Positions 51,910 through 61,872 of a DNA stretch of 64,000 nucleotides are shown piece by piece (the stretch's first letter is position 1; each line of letters opens with the position of its first letter). A program made the position numbers and the translations under genes. A model generated the notes under the pieces. That model was not told the DNA's origin, ran no database searches, and was given only the letters and a program-made list of their open reading frames with translations. The stretch is taken from positions 248,001 to 312,000 of the forward strand of contig NZ_JANUFF010000002.1 in assembly GCF_024806495.1 (NCBI RefSeq), written 5' to 3'. This DNA comes from Chryseobacterium sp. JUb7 (GTDB taxonomy: Bacteria > Bacteroidota > Bacteroidia > Flavobacteriales > Weeksellaceae).

Positions 51910-51940
51910 TTCACCAAGTCAAACTTCCCTTTCACCAAGT
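51910..51940. promoter_or_regulatory. Predicted LytTR-regulator site B (paired direct repeat)
   Basis: TTCACCAAGT at 51910-51919 and 51931-51940, again a 21-bp period. The second copy ends 27 bp before TAATTTTA (51968-51975), a -7 box with one mismatch. Spacing to the -7 box is identical to site A. Confidence 0.75.
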
Positions 51941-52007
51941 CTCCAAAATTCCATGCTTAATTCTGGGTAATTTTACTCTAGAAGTTTAAAATTTAAAACA
52001 AAATAGT

Positions 52008-52685
52008 ATGAAATTGAAACATTTTTTATTGATCGGATTATTAACATTTGGAAGTCTGATCAATGCACAGGAAATCAAGAAAAATGCAATCGAAGTAACA
52101 GGTGTTGCTGAAATGGAAGTAGAACCGGATGAAATTATCTTTAATATCGGAATAAAAGCAGATAACAAAAATGATCTGGCTGACAATGAAAAGAAATTAT
52201 TTGAAACACTCAAAAATAACGGTGTTAAAAATGAAGATATCAAGTTTAAATCCATGTATCAGAATCTGTACTCAAAGACCACAAAGTTTACGAAAAACTT
52301 TCAGTTTAAAGTGAATGCAAAAACCAATGTAAGTAAGCTTTTTGAAGATTTAAATCAAAAATGGGTCACCAATCTGAATATTTCGGAAGTTAAAAATACG
52401 AAGATTGCAGATTTTAGAAAAACGGTTAAAATCAATGCTTTAAAAGCAGCAAGAGAAAAAGCTGATTATCTTCTTGAAAGTATTGGTAAAAAAACAGGAA
52501 ACCCGATTGAGATTGTAGAAATTGAAGATTATATGAGTGATACAATTGTTCCTATGGCTTATAAATCTGCAAAAATGAGCAATGTTCAGCTGGAATCTGC
52601 GGATGCAGGAGTAGATTATTCTTTTGATAATATCGAAAATATCAAACTGAAATACAGCATCAAAACAAGATATGAAATCCTATAA
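52008..52685 (+). CDS. SIMPL-domain (DUF541) periplasmic protein (predicted LytTR target)
   Basis: A 225-aa protein with signal peptide MKLKHFLLIGLLTFGSLINAQ. It has a canonical SIMPL domain: IEVTGVAEMEVEPDEIIFNIGIKADNKNDLADNEKKLFETLKNNGV and later ALKAAREKADYLLESIGKKTGNPIEI. It lies 67 bp downstream of repeat site B and 12 bp before the VWA gene, so the two form an operon. Confidence 0.88.
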   Translation: MKLKHFLLIGLLTFGSLINAQEIKKNAIEVTGVAEMEVEPDEIIFNIGIKADNKNDLADNEKKLFETLKNNGVKNEDIKFKSMYQNLYSKTTKFTKNFQFKVNAKTNVSKLFEDLNQKWVTNLNISEVKNTKIADFRKTVKINALKAAREKADYLLESIGKKTGNPIEIVEIEDYMSDTIVPMAYKSAKMSNVQLESADAGVDYSFDNIENIKLKYSIKTRYEIL

Positions 52686-52697
52686 ACACAAAAGATC

Positions 52698-53879
52698 ATG
52701 ACAACTATTAAAATTTTAGCATTGACGTTGGGAGCTACTGCTTTTTTTAATGCTCAGGGTCCTATTCATCATGGTAAGCCATTGGTAAGAAGAGATATTG
52801 TTCAAAATGAATCTTCCAGATCATCGGGTAAAGAAAATAAAATTCAGGTCGCTTTGCTTTTAGACACCTCAAACAGTATGGATGGCTTGATTGATCAGGC
52901 AAAATCCAGACTCTGGAATATCGTAAATACGCTGACAACCTTGAAATATAACGGACAGTCTCCTCAGGTGGAAATAGCGCTCTATGAATACGGAAATGAC
53001 GGATTGAAAGACGAAAATTACATCAGGGAGGTTACACCGCTTACCCAGGATCTTGATTTGGTTTCAGAGAAATTATTTGCTTTAAGAACCAACGGAGGAA
53101 GTGAATATTGTGGAGCTGTAATCCGTGATGCCTCAAATAATCTAAATTGGGACAGCAATGAAAAAAGCATGAAATTAATCTATATTGCCGGAAATGAACC
53201 TTTCGATCAGGGAAAAATCAATTATAAGGAAGTTATTTCGAATGCCAAAAGAAAAAACATTTATACCAACACTATTTTCTGCGGAAACAGAGAGGAAGGT
53301 ATTCAAACATTCTGGCAAAACGGAGCCGCCGTAGGAGATGGAAAATTTTTCAATATAGACAGTGACAGAAAAGTAATCTATATTGAAACGCCTTATGACA
53401 TCAGAATCTCCGAATGCAATGCAAAACTTAATGATACCTATATTTATTATGGAAGCCGGGGTTCGGAATATAAAACCAAGCAAATAGCCCAAGACAGGAA
53501 CGCAGAAGTTCAGTCTGCAGCCAACGCTGTTGAAAGAACGGTCGCTAAGTCTAAAAAAAATGCTTATAAAAATGACCATTGGGATCTGGTAGATAAAGCC
53601 GAAAAAGATAAAGGCTACATTTCAGGCATTAAACAGGAAGAATTACCTTCCGAACTGAAAGGGAAAAGTAATACTGAAATTCAGAAAATTGTAGCTCAAA
53701 AATCATCTGACCGCGAGAAAATTCAACGAGAAATTGAAGAACTCTCTAAAAAACGTCAGGATTTTATTGATACCGAGATAAAAAAAAGAGGAAGTAATGA
53801 GGCTGACGACCTTGGAAAAGCGATTGAAAAATCAATCCACGAACTGGGAAAGAAAAACGGATACCGTTTTTCTATATAA
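52698..53879 (+). CDS. VWA-domain secreted protein
   Basis: A 393-aa protein with a signal peptide (IKILALTLGATAFFNAQ). The von Willebrand factor A domain has the metal site DTSNSMDGL (DxSxS) and the later FALRTNGGSEYCGAVIRDA. The C-terminal third is a charged helical region with KSSDREKIQREIEELSKKRQDFID. It is co-transcribed with the SIMPL gene and is therefore a likely member of the LytTR regulon. Confidence 0.85.
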   Translation: MTTIKILALTLGATAFFNAQGPIHHGKPLVRRDIVQNESSRSSGKENKIQVALLLDTSNSMDGLIDQAKSRLWNIVNTLTTLKYNGQSPQVEIALYEYGNDGLKDENYIREVTPLTQDLDLVSEKLFALRTNGGSEYCGAVIRDASNNLNWDSNEKSMKLIYIAGNEPFDQGKINYKEVISNAKRKNIYTNTIFCGNREEGIQTFWQNGAAVGDGKFFNIDSDRKVIYIETPYDIRISECNAKLNDTYIYYGSRGSEYKTKQIAQDRNAEVQSAANAVERTVAKSKKNAYKNDHWDLVDKAEKDKGYISGIKQEELPSELKGKSNTEIQKIVAQKSSDREKIQREIEELSKKRQDFIDTEIKKRGSNEADDLGKAIEKSIHELGKKNGYRFSI

Positions 53880-54019
53880 GAAATATCAATTGAAGACTCA
53901 GTTTTTCAAAGTCTCAATTTTTAAATATCTAAAAGTGATTTCTAAAATTAATAACCATTGAAAACCATTTTTTAGTTAAAAATTTTTGACAGAACCAATA
54001 GTTTATGTAAATGTGATAG

Positions 54020-54049
54020 AACTTGTGATGATATGATCACAAGTTTTTT
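54020..54049 (+). terminator. Intrinsic terminator of the VWA operon
   Basis: The stem AACTTGTGAT/ATCACAAGTT with a 6-nt loop, then TTTTTT. Confidence 0.85.
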
Positions 54050-54088
54050 GTTTCCAGTTTCGGCGGCGAAGCCGCCGAAACTGGAAAC
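54050..54088. repeat. Perfect 18-bp GC-rich hairpin
   Basis: Arms 54050-54067 and 54071-54088 pair perfectly around a GAA loop. There is no T-run on either exit. It touches the stop of the FAD-oxidoreductase gene. It resembles in style the hairpin at 61873-61913. Confidence 0.65.
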
Positions 54089-55294
54089 TTACCTTCCAAA
54101 CTTAAAATATTCGCTAAGCAGATGCTTTTTATTTTTCATAAATGCAGAAGCCATTTCCATCCCGGTTACTGAAAAAGTAATTCCGTTTCCTCCAAACCCT
54201 AAAACGAAGTAAGAATTTTTAAACTTCTCATGTTCTCCGATATAAGGCAGTCCATCCTTCGTTTCCCCGAAAGTTCCGGCCCAGACAAAATCGGTATAAA
54301 ATTTTAAATCAGGTTTTATCCTTTTCAGTGTTCGCAAAATTTCTTTTTCTTTTTTATTAAGCAGATCATCGCGTTTTTCGGGATTTACAAAATCTTCATC
54401 ACCACCACCGATCAAAAGTCTGTTATCATCGGTAGTTCTCATATAAATGTAGGGATCATCGGTATTCCAGACCATTGTATTTTCAATATTTTTAAAAATA
54501 TCAACATCTATTTCCGAAACTGTGGCAAACGTACTTTTAAGATCAACGAAATGTTCTTTGATAAGGCTTGTACTTTCATAACCAACGCAATAAATAATTT
54601 TTTTAGCCTTAATATTAAAGCCGTGTTCTGTAAGTGCAAAATTATATCCTTTGAGGTATTTTACAGACTTCATTTCTGTTTTATCAAAAATTTTCAATCC
54701 CTTTTTTTCATTAAATCTCAGTAATTCATGAGCAAATTTAAAGGCATCAATACTTGCCCCCTGTTTAGATAAAATACCACCATATGTATTATGCAGGGTA
54801 AATTTTTCTTCAATCTCTTTGGGTTCAAGCCAACTTACTTCAAAACCAGCTTTTTTTCTTGTTTCATATTCTTTAATCAGCCATGAAACATCTTTCTTTT
54901 TAGAAGCAAAATACAAAGACTGTTTTCTCTTAAATCCCGCTCTGGATTTCACTTCTTTGGTAAGTTTTTCAAGATCATCAATCGATTTTGAACATGCTTT
55001 GTAACTTTCAGCAGCTCCTTTCTCACCGATCAGTTCGATCAGCTCATACAGAGGAACATCAATTTCATACTGCAACATCGAGGTTGTAGCAGAAGTACTG
55101 CCGTTGCAGATTTCACGTTTATCGATAATGATTGTTTTGTAGCCGTCTTTTATCATTTGATGAGCAACAAGACTTCCTGTAATTCCTCCTCCGATAATAA
55201 GGACATCACATTCTTCGTCAGATTTTAATGAGGGATATGAAGTAACAAGCCCGTTTTTGAGTAACCAAAAAGGTTCGTTTGATTTAAGATCCAT
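54089..55294 (-). CDS. FAD-dependent oxidoreductase (DAO family)
   Basis: A 401-aa protein from the ATG at 55294 (TTG extension rejected). The Rossmann motif is DVLIIGGGITGSLVAHQMI, and GREI-type glycine/D-amino-acid oxidase features follow (ICNGSTSATTSMLQYE, TKDGLPYIGEHEKFKNSYFVLGFGGNGITFS). It would oxidise an amine or amino acid using FAD; the substrate is unknown. It is a single-gene unit. Confidence 0.85.
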   Translation of the reverse strand: MDLKSNEPFWLLKNGLVTSYPSLKSDEECDVLIIGGGITGSLVAHQMIKDGYKTIIIDKREICNGSTSATTSMLQYEIDVPLYELIELIGEKGAAESYKACSKSIDDLEKLTKEVKSRAGFKRKQSLYFASKKKDVSWLIKEYETRKKAGFEVSWLEPKEIEEKFTLHNTYGGILSKQGASIDAFKFAHELLRFNEKKGLKIFDKTEMKSVKYLKGYNFALTEHGFNIKAKKIIYCVGYESTSLIKEHFVDLKSTFATVSEIDVDIFKNIENTMVWNTDDPYIYMRTTDDNRLLIGGGDEDFVNPEKRDDLLNKKEKEILRTLKRIKPDLKFYTDFVWAGTFGETKDGLPYIGEHEKFKNSYFVLGFGGNGITFSVTGMEMASAFMKNKKHLLSEYFKFGR

Positions 55295-55408
55295 AGTAAT
55301 ATTTTTACTACATATGATCAATAATCACGCCTTTTATTCATTAAAATTTAAATATTGGTTTAATTTTTGTTATCTCACTACCACCAAAACCACCTTAAAA
55401 TATACACT

Positions 55409-55789
55409 ATGATAACGATTATTCCAGAGGCTCCGGAAAATGTTGCTGCATTTAATGCAACGGGAGAAGTGACGAGAGAAGATTTTGAAAATCTTGTTGT
55501 TCCACGTGTAAATGAGAAAGTAGATCAATATGATGAGCTTAATTACTTATTATATCTGGATACAGACCTGGATCAATTTACGATGGGGGCATGGCTGCAG
55601 GATGCGCTTTTGGGATTGAAAAATCTTACCAAATGGAATCGCGCAGCGATTGTTACAGACAAACAAGGGGTACAGAATTTCACTGACATTTTCAGTGTTC
55701 TGATGCCGGGAGAATTTAAATCTTTCCCAAAAGAAAATTTATACAATGCCCTTTATTGGTGTAAAAACGGCAATGAAGTAGAGGCATAA
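55409..55789 (+). CDS. SpoIIAA-like STAS/DUF3478 protein
   Basis: A 126-aa protein from the ATG at 55409. It matches the SpoIIAA-like group: AFNATGEVTREDFENLVVPRVNEKVDQYDELNYLLYLDTDLDQFTMGAWLQDALLGLKNLTKWNRAAIVTD. These are small cytosolic or membrane-associated STAS-fold proteins of unknown function. It is divergent from the FAD oxidoreductase gene. Confidence 0.85.
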   Translation: MITIIPEAPENVAAFNATGEVTREDFENLVVPRVNEKVDQYDELNYLLYLDTDLDQFTMGAWLQDALLGLKNLTKWNRAAIVTDKQGVQNFTDIFSVLMPGEFKSFPKENLYNALYWCKNGNEVEA

Positions 55790-55810
55790 CCGTTATTATT
55801 TTATAACAGA

Positions 55811-55839
55811 AAAGAGAAGCTTTTAGCTTCTCTTTTTTT
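55811..55839 (+). terminator. Intrinsic terminator between convergent genes
   Basis: The stem AAGAGAAGC/GCTTCTCTT with a T-run on the plus side. It reaches the stop codon of the MFS gene. Confidence 0.8.
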
Positions 55840-57037
55840 ATTTATCACAAGTAACACATTCTACATCCATATTTTCGTCCGGAGATTGTGAACCGTATAC
55901 ATATTTATATCGTACTGCGATAATGAGACCGATAAACGTCATGACCACTCCCACCAGTGAAGGATAATTATAAGAATACCCTTTTTCCAAAGGAATTCCT
56001 CCTAAAAATGCCCCCATTGCATTCGCAATATTAAAAGCTGCCTGCATAAATGCTGCTGCCATCATTTCGCTTTTGGGAGCTGCTTTCATCATCATAATAT
56101 TGATCGGAGCTGCCACAGACATTGATAGTGCTCCGCAAATGAAAGTTAAAGTCAGAGATACATTTTGATATTCCGAAAGCAAAAATACACCTGTCAAAGA
56201 AATCATCATAAGGAAAAGTAATAAAGCACATGTCTTTTCCGGACTTAATCTGTCTGATAAATAACCGCCTACCAAATTTCCAACAACCATTCCGGCACCT
56301 GCAAGAATCATTACGTAGGCCATATGACTTTCTTTAATTCCTGAAACAACTGTCATTAAAGGAGTAATATAACTGAACCAGGTGAAAAGCCCTCCAAATC
56401 CAATTGCTGTAATCATCAACACCAGCCATGCCTGTTTTTTCTTAAGAAACTTCAGCTCTTCCATAAAATGGGTATCCTGATTGGTTTCCATAGCCGGAAG
56501 CCAAAGTTTTAAAAATAATAAAGCAAATAATCCGATCACTCCGACAATGGCAAAATACCATCTCCAATGGAACGTATGCCCGATATAGGTAACCAGAGGA
56601 ACCATCGCGAGATTAGCAATAGTAAGCCCCGTAAACATTAATGAAATATAAAATGCTTCTTTTCCCTTCCCTGCCATTCTAGCAGCAACCACAGTACCTA
56701 CACCGAAAAAGGCACCATGAGGTAATCCGGAAAGAAATCTGATAACCAGCATTAATGTATAATCAGGAGCAATGGCAGACAATGCATTGAATATGGTGAA
56801 AATCATCATCAGGGCAATCAAAACTTTTTTAGGAGCAAATTTCACAGAATATCCGATCAGAAGAGGAGCTCCAATGACCACTCCCAATGCGTATGCGGAG
56901 ATAAGATGTCCTGCTTCGGGAATAGAAATCTGCAGTGATTTTGCAATATCCGGCAGCAATCCCATGACGGTAAATTCTGTCGTTCCAATTCCTAAACCAC
57001 CTATTGCCAGTGGTATTATTCTTTTATCAATCCCCAT
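55838..57037 (-). CDS. MFS transporter (AraJ/drug-efflux-like, 12 TM)
   Basis: A 399-aa major facilitator from the ATG at 57037; an upstream ATG at 57079 is possible but would add 14 polar residues. It has about twelve hydrophobic segments and the MFS motif A region GVGTVVAARMAGKGKEAF between TM2 and TM3, with a Cys-pair tail (CVTCDK). Relatives export arabinose, purines or drugs. It is divergent from an AraC regulator gene, a usual pairing for an inducible exporter. Confidence 0.88.
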   Translation of the reverse strand: MGIDKRIIPLAIGGLGIGTTEFTVMGLLPDIAKSLQISIPEAGHLISAYALGVVIGAPLLIGYSVKFAPKKVLIALMMIFTIFNALSAIAPDYTLMLVIRFLSGLPHGAFFGVGTVVAARMAGKGKEAFYISLMFTGLTIANLAMVPLVTYIGHTFHWRWYFAIVGVIGLFALLFLKLWLPAMETNQDTHFMEELKFLKKKQAWLVLMITAIGFGGLFTWFSYITPLMTVVSGIKESHMAYVMILAGAGMVVGNLVGGYLSDRLSPEKTCALLLFLMMISLTGVFLLSEYQNVSLTLTFICGALSMSVAAPINIMMMKAAPKSEMMAAAFMQAAFNIANAMGAFLGGIPLEKGYSYNYPSLVGVVMTFIGLIIAVRYKYVYGSQSPDENMDVECVTCDK

Positions 57038-57203
57038 TTTAAATTCTTTTTTGTGTAATGATACTGTAACAACCAGCATCTTCTTAGAAAATGCAAAAAT
57101 CGTCAGAAAAAATCATTTATACTTTAACAAAAATGATATAAATTTGCTCTGTATTAACCTTTTTAATTAATTTTAAAACTATAATTAATCAAAATAAGAC
57201 GCA

Positions 57204-58055
57204 ATGAAAATTCAGAAGGAAATCATAGAATTTGAAGAAGGAAAATCTTTTAAGCTTTTTTCGCCTTCCATGAAAAATTGTTTTTTCTGGCATTATCATC
57301 CTGAAATAGAACTTGTGTACGTAGAAGCATCCAACGGCATCCGTCATGTCGGTAAAAATATTTCCGACTTTACCGAAAGTGATTTATTGCTCATTGGCTC
57401 CAATGTTCCTCATCTCAATTTTGATTACCGGATTCAGACAGAATGCAGGCAGCTGGTTTTACAAATGCGCGAAAACTTTCTTCAGGAGCTTATTTTCCCA
57501 ATTCCTGAATTTAACAATATTAAAAAATTATTGGAACGGTCATATCTCGGATTGTCATTTTCAGGAGGAACAAAAAAAACGGTTGTTGAAAAACTACATA
57601 TCCTGAAAGATAAAAACTCTTTTGATTCTTTTATTGGTTTAATTGAAATTTTACAGATTCTCGCCAGTTCCGAAGAAGTAAAAGAATTAAATATTGAAGA
57701 CACACGAATCAAATGGTTTTTAAACGATAAAATTCGGATGGGCACCATCTATGATTATATCAATGAAAATTATGATAAAAGTCCGAATGTCAATATCATT
57801 GCTGAAAATGTCAATTTGAGTACTCCCGCTTTCTGTCGTTATTTTAAGAAGCAGACCAATATGACGTTTACTGATTTTGTCAATAATTACAGAATCAATC
57901 AGGCAAAATTATTACTGCTGCAAAACTCGTGTGTGACAGAAGTTTGTTTTCAGGTGGGATTTGAAAGCCTTTCTTATTTTAATAAACTTTTTAAAAAATA
58001 TATTGGCGAAACACCTTCCGCATTCAAGAAAAAACACTTGAGTAAGGTAGAATAG
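57204..58055 (+). CDS. AraC-family transcriptional regulator
   Basis: A 283-aa regulator with an N-terminal cupin sensing domain (FFWHYHPEIELVYVEASNGIRHVGKNISDFTESDLLLIGSNVPHLNF) and a C-terminal double HTH (VNIIAENVNLSTPAFCRYFKKQTNMTFTDFVNNYRINQAKLLL, then VCFQVGFESLSYFNKLFKKYIGETPSAFKK). It is divergent from the MFS gene across 166 bp and probably controls it. The ligand is unknown. Confidence 0.92.
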   Translation: MKIQKEIIEFEEGKSFKLFSPSMKNCFFWHYHPEIELVYVEASNGIRHVGKNISDFTESDLLLIGSNVPHLNFDYRIQTECRQLVLQMRENFLQELIFPIPEFNNIKKLLERSYLGLSFSGGTKKTVVEKLHILKDKNSFDSFIGLIEILQILASSEEVKELNIEDTRIKWFLNDKIRMGTIYDYINENYDKSPNVNIIAENVNLSTPAFCRYFKKQTNMTFTDFVNNYRINQAKLLLLQNSCVTEVCFQVGFESLSYFNKLFKKYIGETPSAFKKKHLSKVE

Positions 58056-58085
58056 TTTTACATTATTATTTTTCTCAATGAACTC

Positions 58086-58117
58086 AAAAAAAATCGCTCC
58101 AGAATCTGAAGCGATTT
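58086..58117 (-). terminator. Intrinsic terminator of lipA
   Basis: The stem AAATCGCT/AGCGATTT with a second inner CAGA/TCTG pairing. Read on the minus strand it is followed by a T-run. Confidence 0.75.
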
Positions 58118-58124
58118 ATAATTT

Positions 58125-58991
58125 TTAGTGAATATGTTTTTCCGCGTGGTAAGAACTTCTCACCAAAGGCGAGCTTTCAACATGTCTGAAACCTAAGCTT
58201 CTTGCAAAATCTCCAAATTCATCAAACTCTTCCGGTGTAATGAATTTTTTCACAGGCAAATGTTTCTTTGTTGGCTGCAAATACTGACCTAGCGTAATGA
58301 CGTCCACATTTGCATTTCTAATATCTTCAATCGTCTGGAAAACCTCATGTTTTTCTTCTCCCAAACCAAGCATTACTCCGGTTTTGGTTCTTCTCTGTCC
58401 CGCTTCTTTCAGATATCTCAAAACCTCAAGGCTTCTTTCATATTTTGCCTGGATTCTTACTTCTCTTGTTAAACGTTTTACGGTTTCCATATTATGCGAA
58501 ATCACTTCCGGAGCCACCTCTACCAACCTGTCAAGATGTTTTGTTAATCCCTGAAAATCGGGAATTAATGTTTCCATGGTTGTTCCCGGAGAGATTCTTC
58601 TTACGGCATTTACCGTTTCTCCCCAAAGGATTGACCCCATATCTTTCAGATCATCTCGGTCAACAGAAGTCAGAACAGCATGTTTAATCTTCATTAACTT
58701 GATTGAACGTGCTACTTTTTCAGGCTCATCCCAGTTTACATCAAGTGGTTTTCCGGTTTTCACCCCACAAAACCCGCAGCTTCTGGTACAGATATTTCCT
58801 AAAATCATGAAAGTTGCTGTTCCTTCTCCCCAGCATTCACCCATATTCGGGCAGCTTCCACTCTGGCAAATCGTATTTAATTTATATTTATCAACCAAAG
58901 TTCTCAATTCTCTGTAATTTTTCCCGGTAGGAAGTTTTACACGAATCCATTTTGGTTTTTGAACGGTAGTATCTTGAACTAAATTTTCCAT
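58125..58991 (-). CDS. lipA: Lipoyl synthase
   Basis: A 288-aa radical SAM enzyme that inserts sulfur into octanoyl groups to make lipoyl cofactors. The auxiliary cluster is [13 protein letters not shown], the SAM cluster is CTRSCGFC, and the C-terminal [11 protein letters not shown] is the conserved RSSY end. Length and order are normal. Confidence 0.96.
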   Translation of the reverse strand: MENLVQDTTVQKPKWIRVKLPTGKNYRELRTLVDKYKLNTICQSGSCPNMGECWGEGTATFMILGNICTRSCGFCGVKTGKPLDVNWDEPEKVARSIKLMKIKHAVLTSVDRDDLKDMGSILWGETVNAVRRISPGTTMETLIPDFQGLTKHLDRLVEVAPEVISHNMETVKRLTREVRIQAKYERSLEVLRYLKEAGQRRTKTGVMLGLGEEKHEVFQTIEDIRNANVDVITLGQYLQPTKKHLPVKKFITPEEFDEFGDFARSLGFRHVESSPLVRSSYHAEKHIH

Positions 58992-59098
58992 TTATTTCTC
59001 AAATTGAGGTTCAAAGTTAAGGATTTTTTTATCGAAACAATCAAAGACAGACATTGATGAAACATATAATTTCGTAATTTTAAGCATCAAAATTTTTT

Positions 59099-59731
59099 AT
59101 GAAGACTACATTTTGCTTTCTAGCCATTATTTTCAGTACATTTTGTTTTTCCCAGAAAGAATTTCAGCCGAAAGGTTCAACAATTAACGAAACCATTGAC
59201 GGTGATCTGGATGGTGATAAAATTCCGGAGAAGGTAATTATCTATGACATCCCTTCTAATGATGATTCCGGGGACATCCGAGAAATTCAGATTTTAAAGA
59301 AAGTTAATAATAAATGGACAATTTTAGAGAAATCCAGAAATGCAGTTTTGGGGAGTAAAGCCGGTGGAATGATGGGCGATCCTTATCAGGGAACACAAAT
59401 TGAAAAAGGAATTTTAATCATAATTCAGGCTGGGGGAAGCAGCTGGAAATGGGGCTATACTGATAAATACAGATTCCAGAACGGGCATTTTGAATTAATT
59501 GGCTCTTCTTCCGAAAGCGGAAAACCAGAGGAATACTGGACTACTGTAGATTTTAATCTTTCAACAGGAAAATTAATTTTTAATAAAGATGTTGAAAATA
59601 CCAAAGAATATGGAAAATCTAAAAATGAAATTTACATCAAAAAAGGGTTAAATATTAATCTTCAAAATAGAAATCAGGGTAAACAAAGAGAAATTCTGCT
59701 TCCACAGACTAAGGAAAAAGTTTATTTATAG
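59099..59731 (+). CDS. Secreted hypothetical protein
   Basis: A 210-aa protein with signal peptide MKTTFCFLAIIFSTFCFSQ. It has a DGDLDGDKIPEKVIIYD segment, which looks like an FG-GAP/dockerin-style calcium loop, and a Gly-rich GSKAGGMMGDPYQGTQIEKGILIIIQAGGSSWKWGY. It is envelope-associated or exported. Function unknown. Confidence 0.75.
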   Translation: MKTTFCFLAIIFSTFCFSQKEFQPKGSTINETIDGDLDGDKIPEKVIIYDIPSNDDSGDIREIQILKKVNNKWTILEKSRNAVLGSKAGGMMGDPYQGTQIEKGILIIIQAGGSSWKWGYTDKYRFQNGHFELIGSSSESGKPEEYWTTVDFNLSTGKLIFNKDVENTKEYGKSKNEIYIKKGLNINLQNRNQGKQREILLPQTKEKVYL

Positions 59732-59758
59732 TCTTCTAATAAGCTTGGTTAAGGCTTA

Positions 59759-60319
59759 TTAATTATCTTCAAACTCATTATTTTTCAACAACTCGGCTAA
59801 GACCTTTTTCGCACGCATTACACGTACTTTTGTATTCGCCACAGAAATTCCTAATTCTTCGGCGATTTCTTTGATGCTTTTCTCTTCAAAAAATCTTAAC
59901 TTGATAATATCCTGATAATTAGCATCCAGAGATTCGATTGTTTTAATGATTTTCTTTTGCTCCTCGGCTGAAATCATCAATTCTTCAGGAGATTTTGCAA
60001 ATTGGTTTTTCACTTCATCCAGATTTTCCGTAGGATCTTGATTTTCTCTGCTTTTTCTTCTCCAAAAATCAATAATTGTATTTTGAGCTATCGTTAAAAC
60101 CCATGTCTTAAACTGAAAATGAGGATCATACATATCCAGCTTCGATAAAACTTTCGAAAAAACATTTACCGTGATCTCATCTGCATCATTTTCATCTCTC
60201 ACTTTTTTCATCACAAAAGAAAAAACATCAACCCAAAAAACATTAATGAGTTTTGTCTGAGCTTTCTGGTCTTTGTCTTTTGCCTTCTGAATGAGGGTGA
60301 ATAATTGTTCGTCGTTCAT
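59759..60319 (-). CDS. ECF-type RNA polymerase sigma factor
   Basis: A 186-aa sigma-70 family factor from the ATG at 60319. Region 2 is VFSFVMKKVRDENDADEITVNVFSKVLSKLDMYDPHFQFKTWVLTIAQNTIIDFWRR; region 4 is IESLDANYQDIIKLRFFEEKSIKEIAEELGISVANTKVRVMRAKKVLAELL. No anti-sigma gene is adjacent, so its signal is unknown. Confidence 0.93.
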   Translation of the reverse strand: MNDEQLFTLIQKAKDKDQKAQTKLINVFWVDVFSFVMKKVRDENDADEITVNVFSKVLSKLDMYDPHFQFKTWVLTIAQNTIIDFWRRKSRENQDPTENLDEVKNQFAKSPEELMISAEEQKKIIKTIESLDANYQDIIKLRFFEEKSIKEIAEELGISVANTKVRVMRAKKVLAELLKNNEFEDN

Positions 60320-60536
60320 TATTAACAAATATAATTGATTTTGGTGAAAAAGCAAACAGTATTAAAAGCATGAAAATATAGGCTAGAACATAAAAGTTCC
60401 ACAGCTTTTAAAATAATAAATTCATTCTTTGTTATCAACTGCATTTGTAGATATTCAAATGATGATTACTTGTTTATAAATCTGATAATTTACTTTTTTA
60501 CCTGTCGACAACTTATCCACTTAACTTCGAATTTAT

Positions 60537-60544
60537 TATCTTTG
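60537..60544 (+). promoter_or_regulatory. -7 box of tyrS
   Basis: TATCTTTG fits TAnnTTTG. It lies 26 bp before the ATG. No clear -33 element. Confidence 0.55.
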
Positions 60545-60570
60545 CACCTTAAATTTTAAAGCAAAAAATA

Positions 60571-61866
60571 ATGAACTCTTTTATTGAAGAACTGAAATGG
60601 CGCGGGCTTTTTGCCGACATGATGCCCGGAACGGACGAACAGCTGAATAAGGAAATGACAACTGCCTATATCGGTTTTGATCCTACCGCAGATTCTTTAC
60701 ATATCGGGAGTCTTATTCAGATAAAAATTTTAGCTCACTTTCAACAGCATGGTCATAAGCCGATTGCCTTGGTAGGTGGTGCTACAGGAATGATTGGTGA
60801 CCCTTCGGGAAAATCTGCAGAAAGAAACCTTTTAGATGAAGCTACTCTTCTACACTATGTTGATTGTCTGAAAAACCAGCTTTCAAGATTTTTAAATTTT
60901 GAAGGAAATGAAACCAATAAAGCAGAATTGGTGAACAATTACGACTGGATGAAAAATATTTCTTTCCTTGATTTTGCTAAAAACGTAGGAAAAAATATTA
61001 CGGTCAACTATATGATGGCAAAAGATTCTGTGAAGAAGAGATTTTCTGGAGAATCCGGTGCCGATGGAATGAGTTTTACAGAATTTACATATCAGTTAAT
61101 ACAGGGATATGATTTTTTACATTTATATCAAAATAATAATGTAAAACTTCAGATGGGAGGTTCTGATCAGTGGGGAAATATCACGACCGGTACAGAATTG
61201 ATCCGTAGAAAAGCTCAGGGCGAAGCATTTGCACTGACGGTTCCTTTAATTACGAAAGCTGACGGTTCCAAATTCGGAAAGTCTGAAAGCGGAGAAAATT
61301 ATTGGCTGGACAAAAATAAAACATCGCCTTACAAATTTTATCAATTCTGGCTGAATGCTACAGATTTGGATGCTGAGAGATTCATCAAATTCTATACTTT
61401 CTTGGGAAAAGAAGAAATTGAAGCATTAATTGAAGAACATAAAACAGCTCCACACGAAAGAAAACTTCAAAAGAAACTGGCTGAGGAAGTAACAGTTTGG
61501 GTACACGGAAGAGAAGAATATGAAAAAGCTTTGAAAGCTTCCGAAATTCTTTTTGGCCGCTCAACAGCTGAAGATTTAGTAAGTCTTGATGAAGAAATTT
61601 TCCTTGAAATTTTTGACGGTGTCCCTCAAAAAGAAGTTGCCAAAGCTGATGTTTTAGGAATCAACATCGTTGATTTGCTTTCAGAAAAATCAGGATTTTT
61701 AAAATCTAAGAGTGAGGCTACAAGAGAATTGAAAGGAAATGCAATCTCTGTGAACAAAGAAAAGGTGAATGAGGTGTATACCGCTAATGAAATGGACCTG
61801 ATAGACGGAAAATTCCTTTTGTTACAGAAAGGTAAAAAAAGCTACTTTATTGTAAAAGTAATTTAA
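60571..61866 (+). CDS. tyrS: Tyrosyl-tRNA synthetase
   Basis: A 431-aa class I synthetase. The HIGH-like motif is [12 protein letters not shown], the Tyr pocket includes [13 protein letters not shown], the KMSKS-like motif is KFGKS, and the C-terminal S4 RNA-binding domain is [22 protein letters not shown]. Length is normal. It is followed by two strong hairpins. Confidence 0.97.
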   Translation: MNSFIEELKWRGLFADMMPGTDEQLNKEMTTAYIGFDPTADSLHIGSLIQIKILAHFQQHGHKPIALVGGATGMIGDPSGKSAERNLLDEATLLHYVDCLKNQLSRFLNFEGNETNKAELVNNYDWMKNISFLDFAKNVGKNITVNYMMAKDSVKKRFSGESGADGMSFTEFTYQLIQGYDFLHLYQNNNVKLQMGGSDQWGNITTGTELIRRKAQGEAFALTVPLITKADGSKFGKSESGENYWLDKNKTSPYKFYQFWLNATDLDAERFIKFYTFLGKEEIEALIEEHKTAPHERKLQKKLAEEVTVWVHGREEYEKALKASEILFGRSTAEDLVSLDEEIFLEIFDGVPQKEVAKADVLGINIVDLLSEKSGFLKSKSEATRELKGNAISVNKEKVNEVYTANEMDLIDGKFLLLQKGKKSYFIVKVI

Positions 61867-61872
61867 GTAATA

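Noticed and set aside
54050-54088. GC-rich hairpin as intrinsic terminator of the FAD oxidoreductase gene
   Set aside because: On the minus strand the hairpin is followed by A-rich, not T-rich, sequence; the plus-strand terminator at 54020-54049 is separate.
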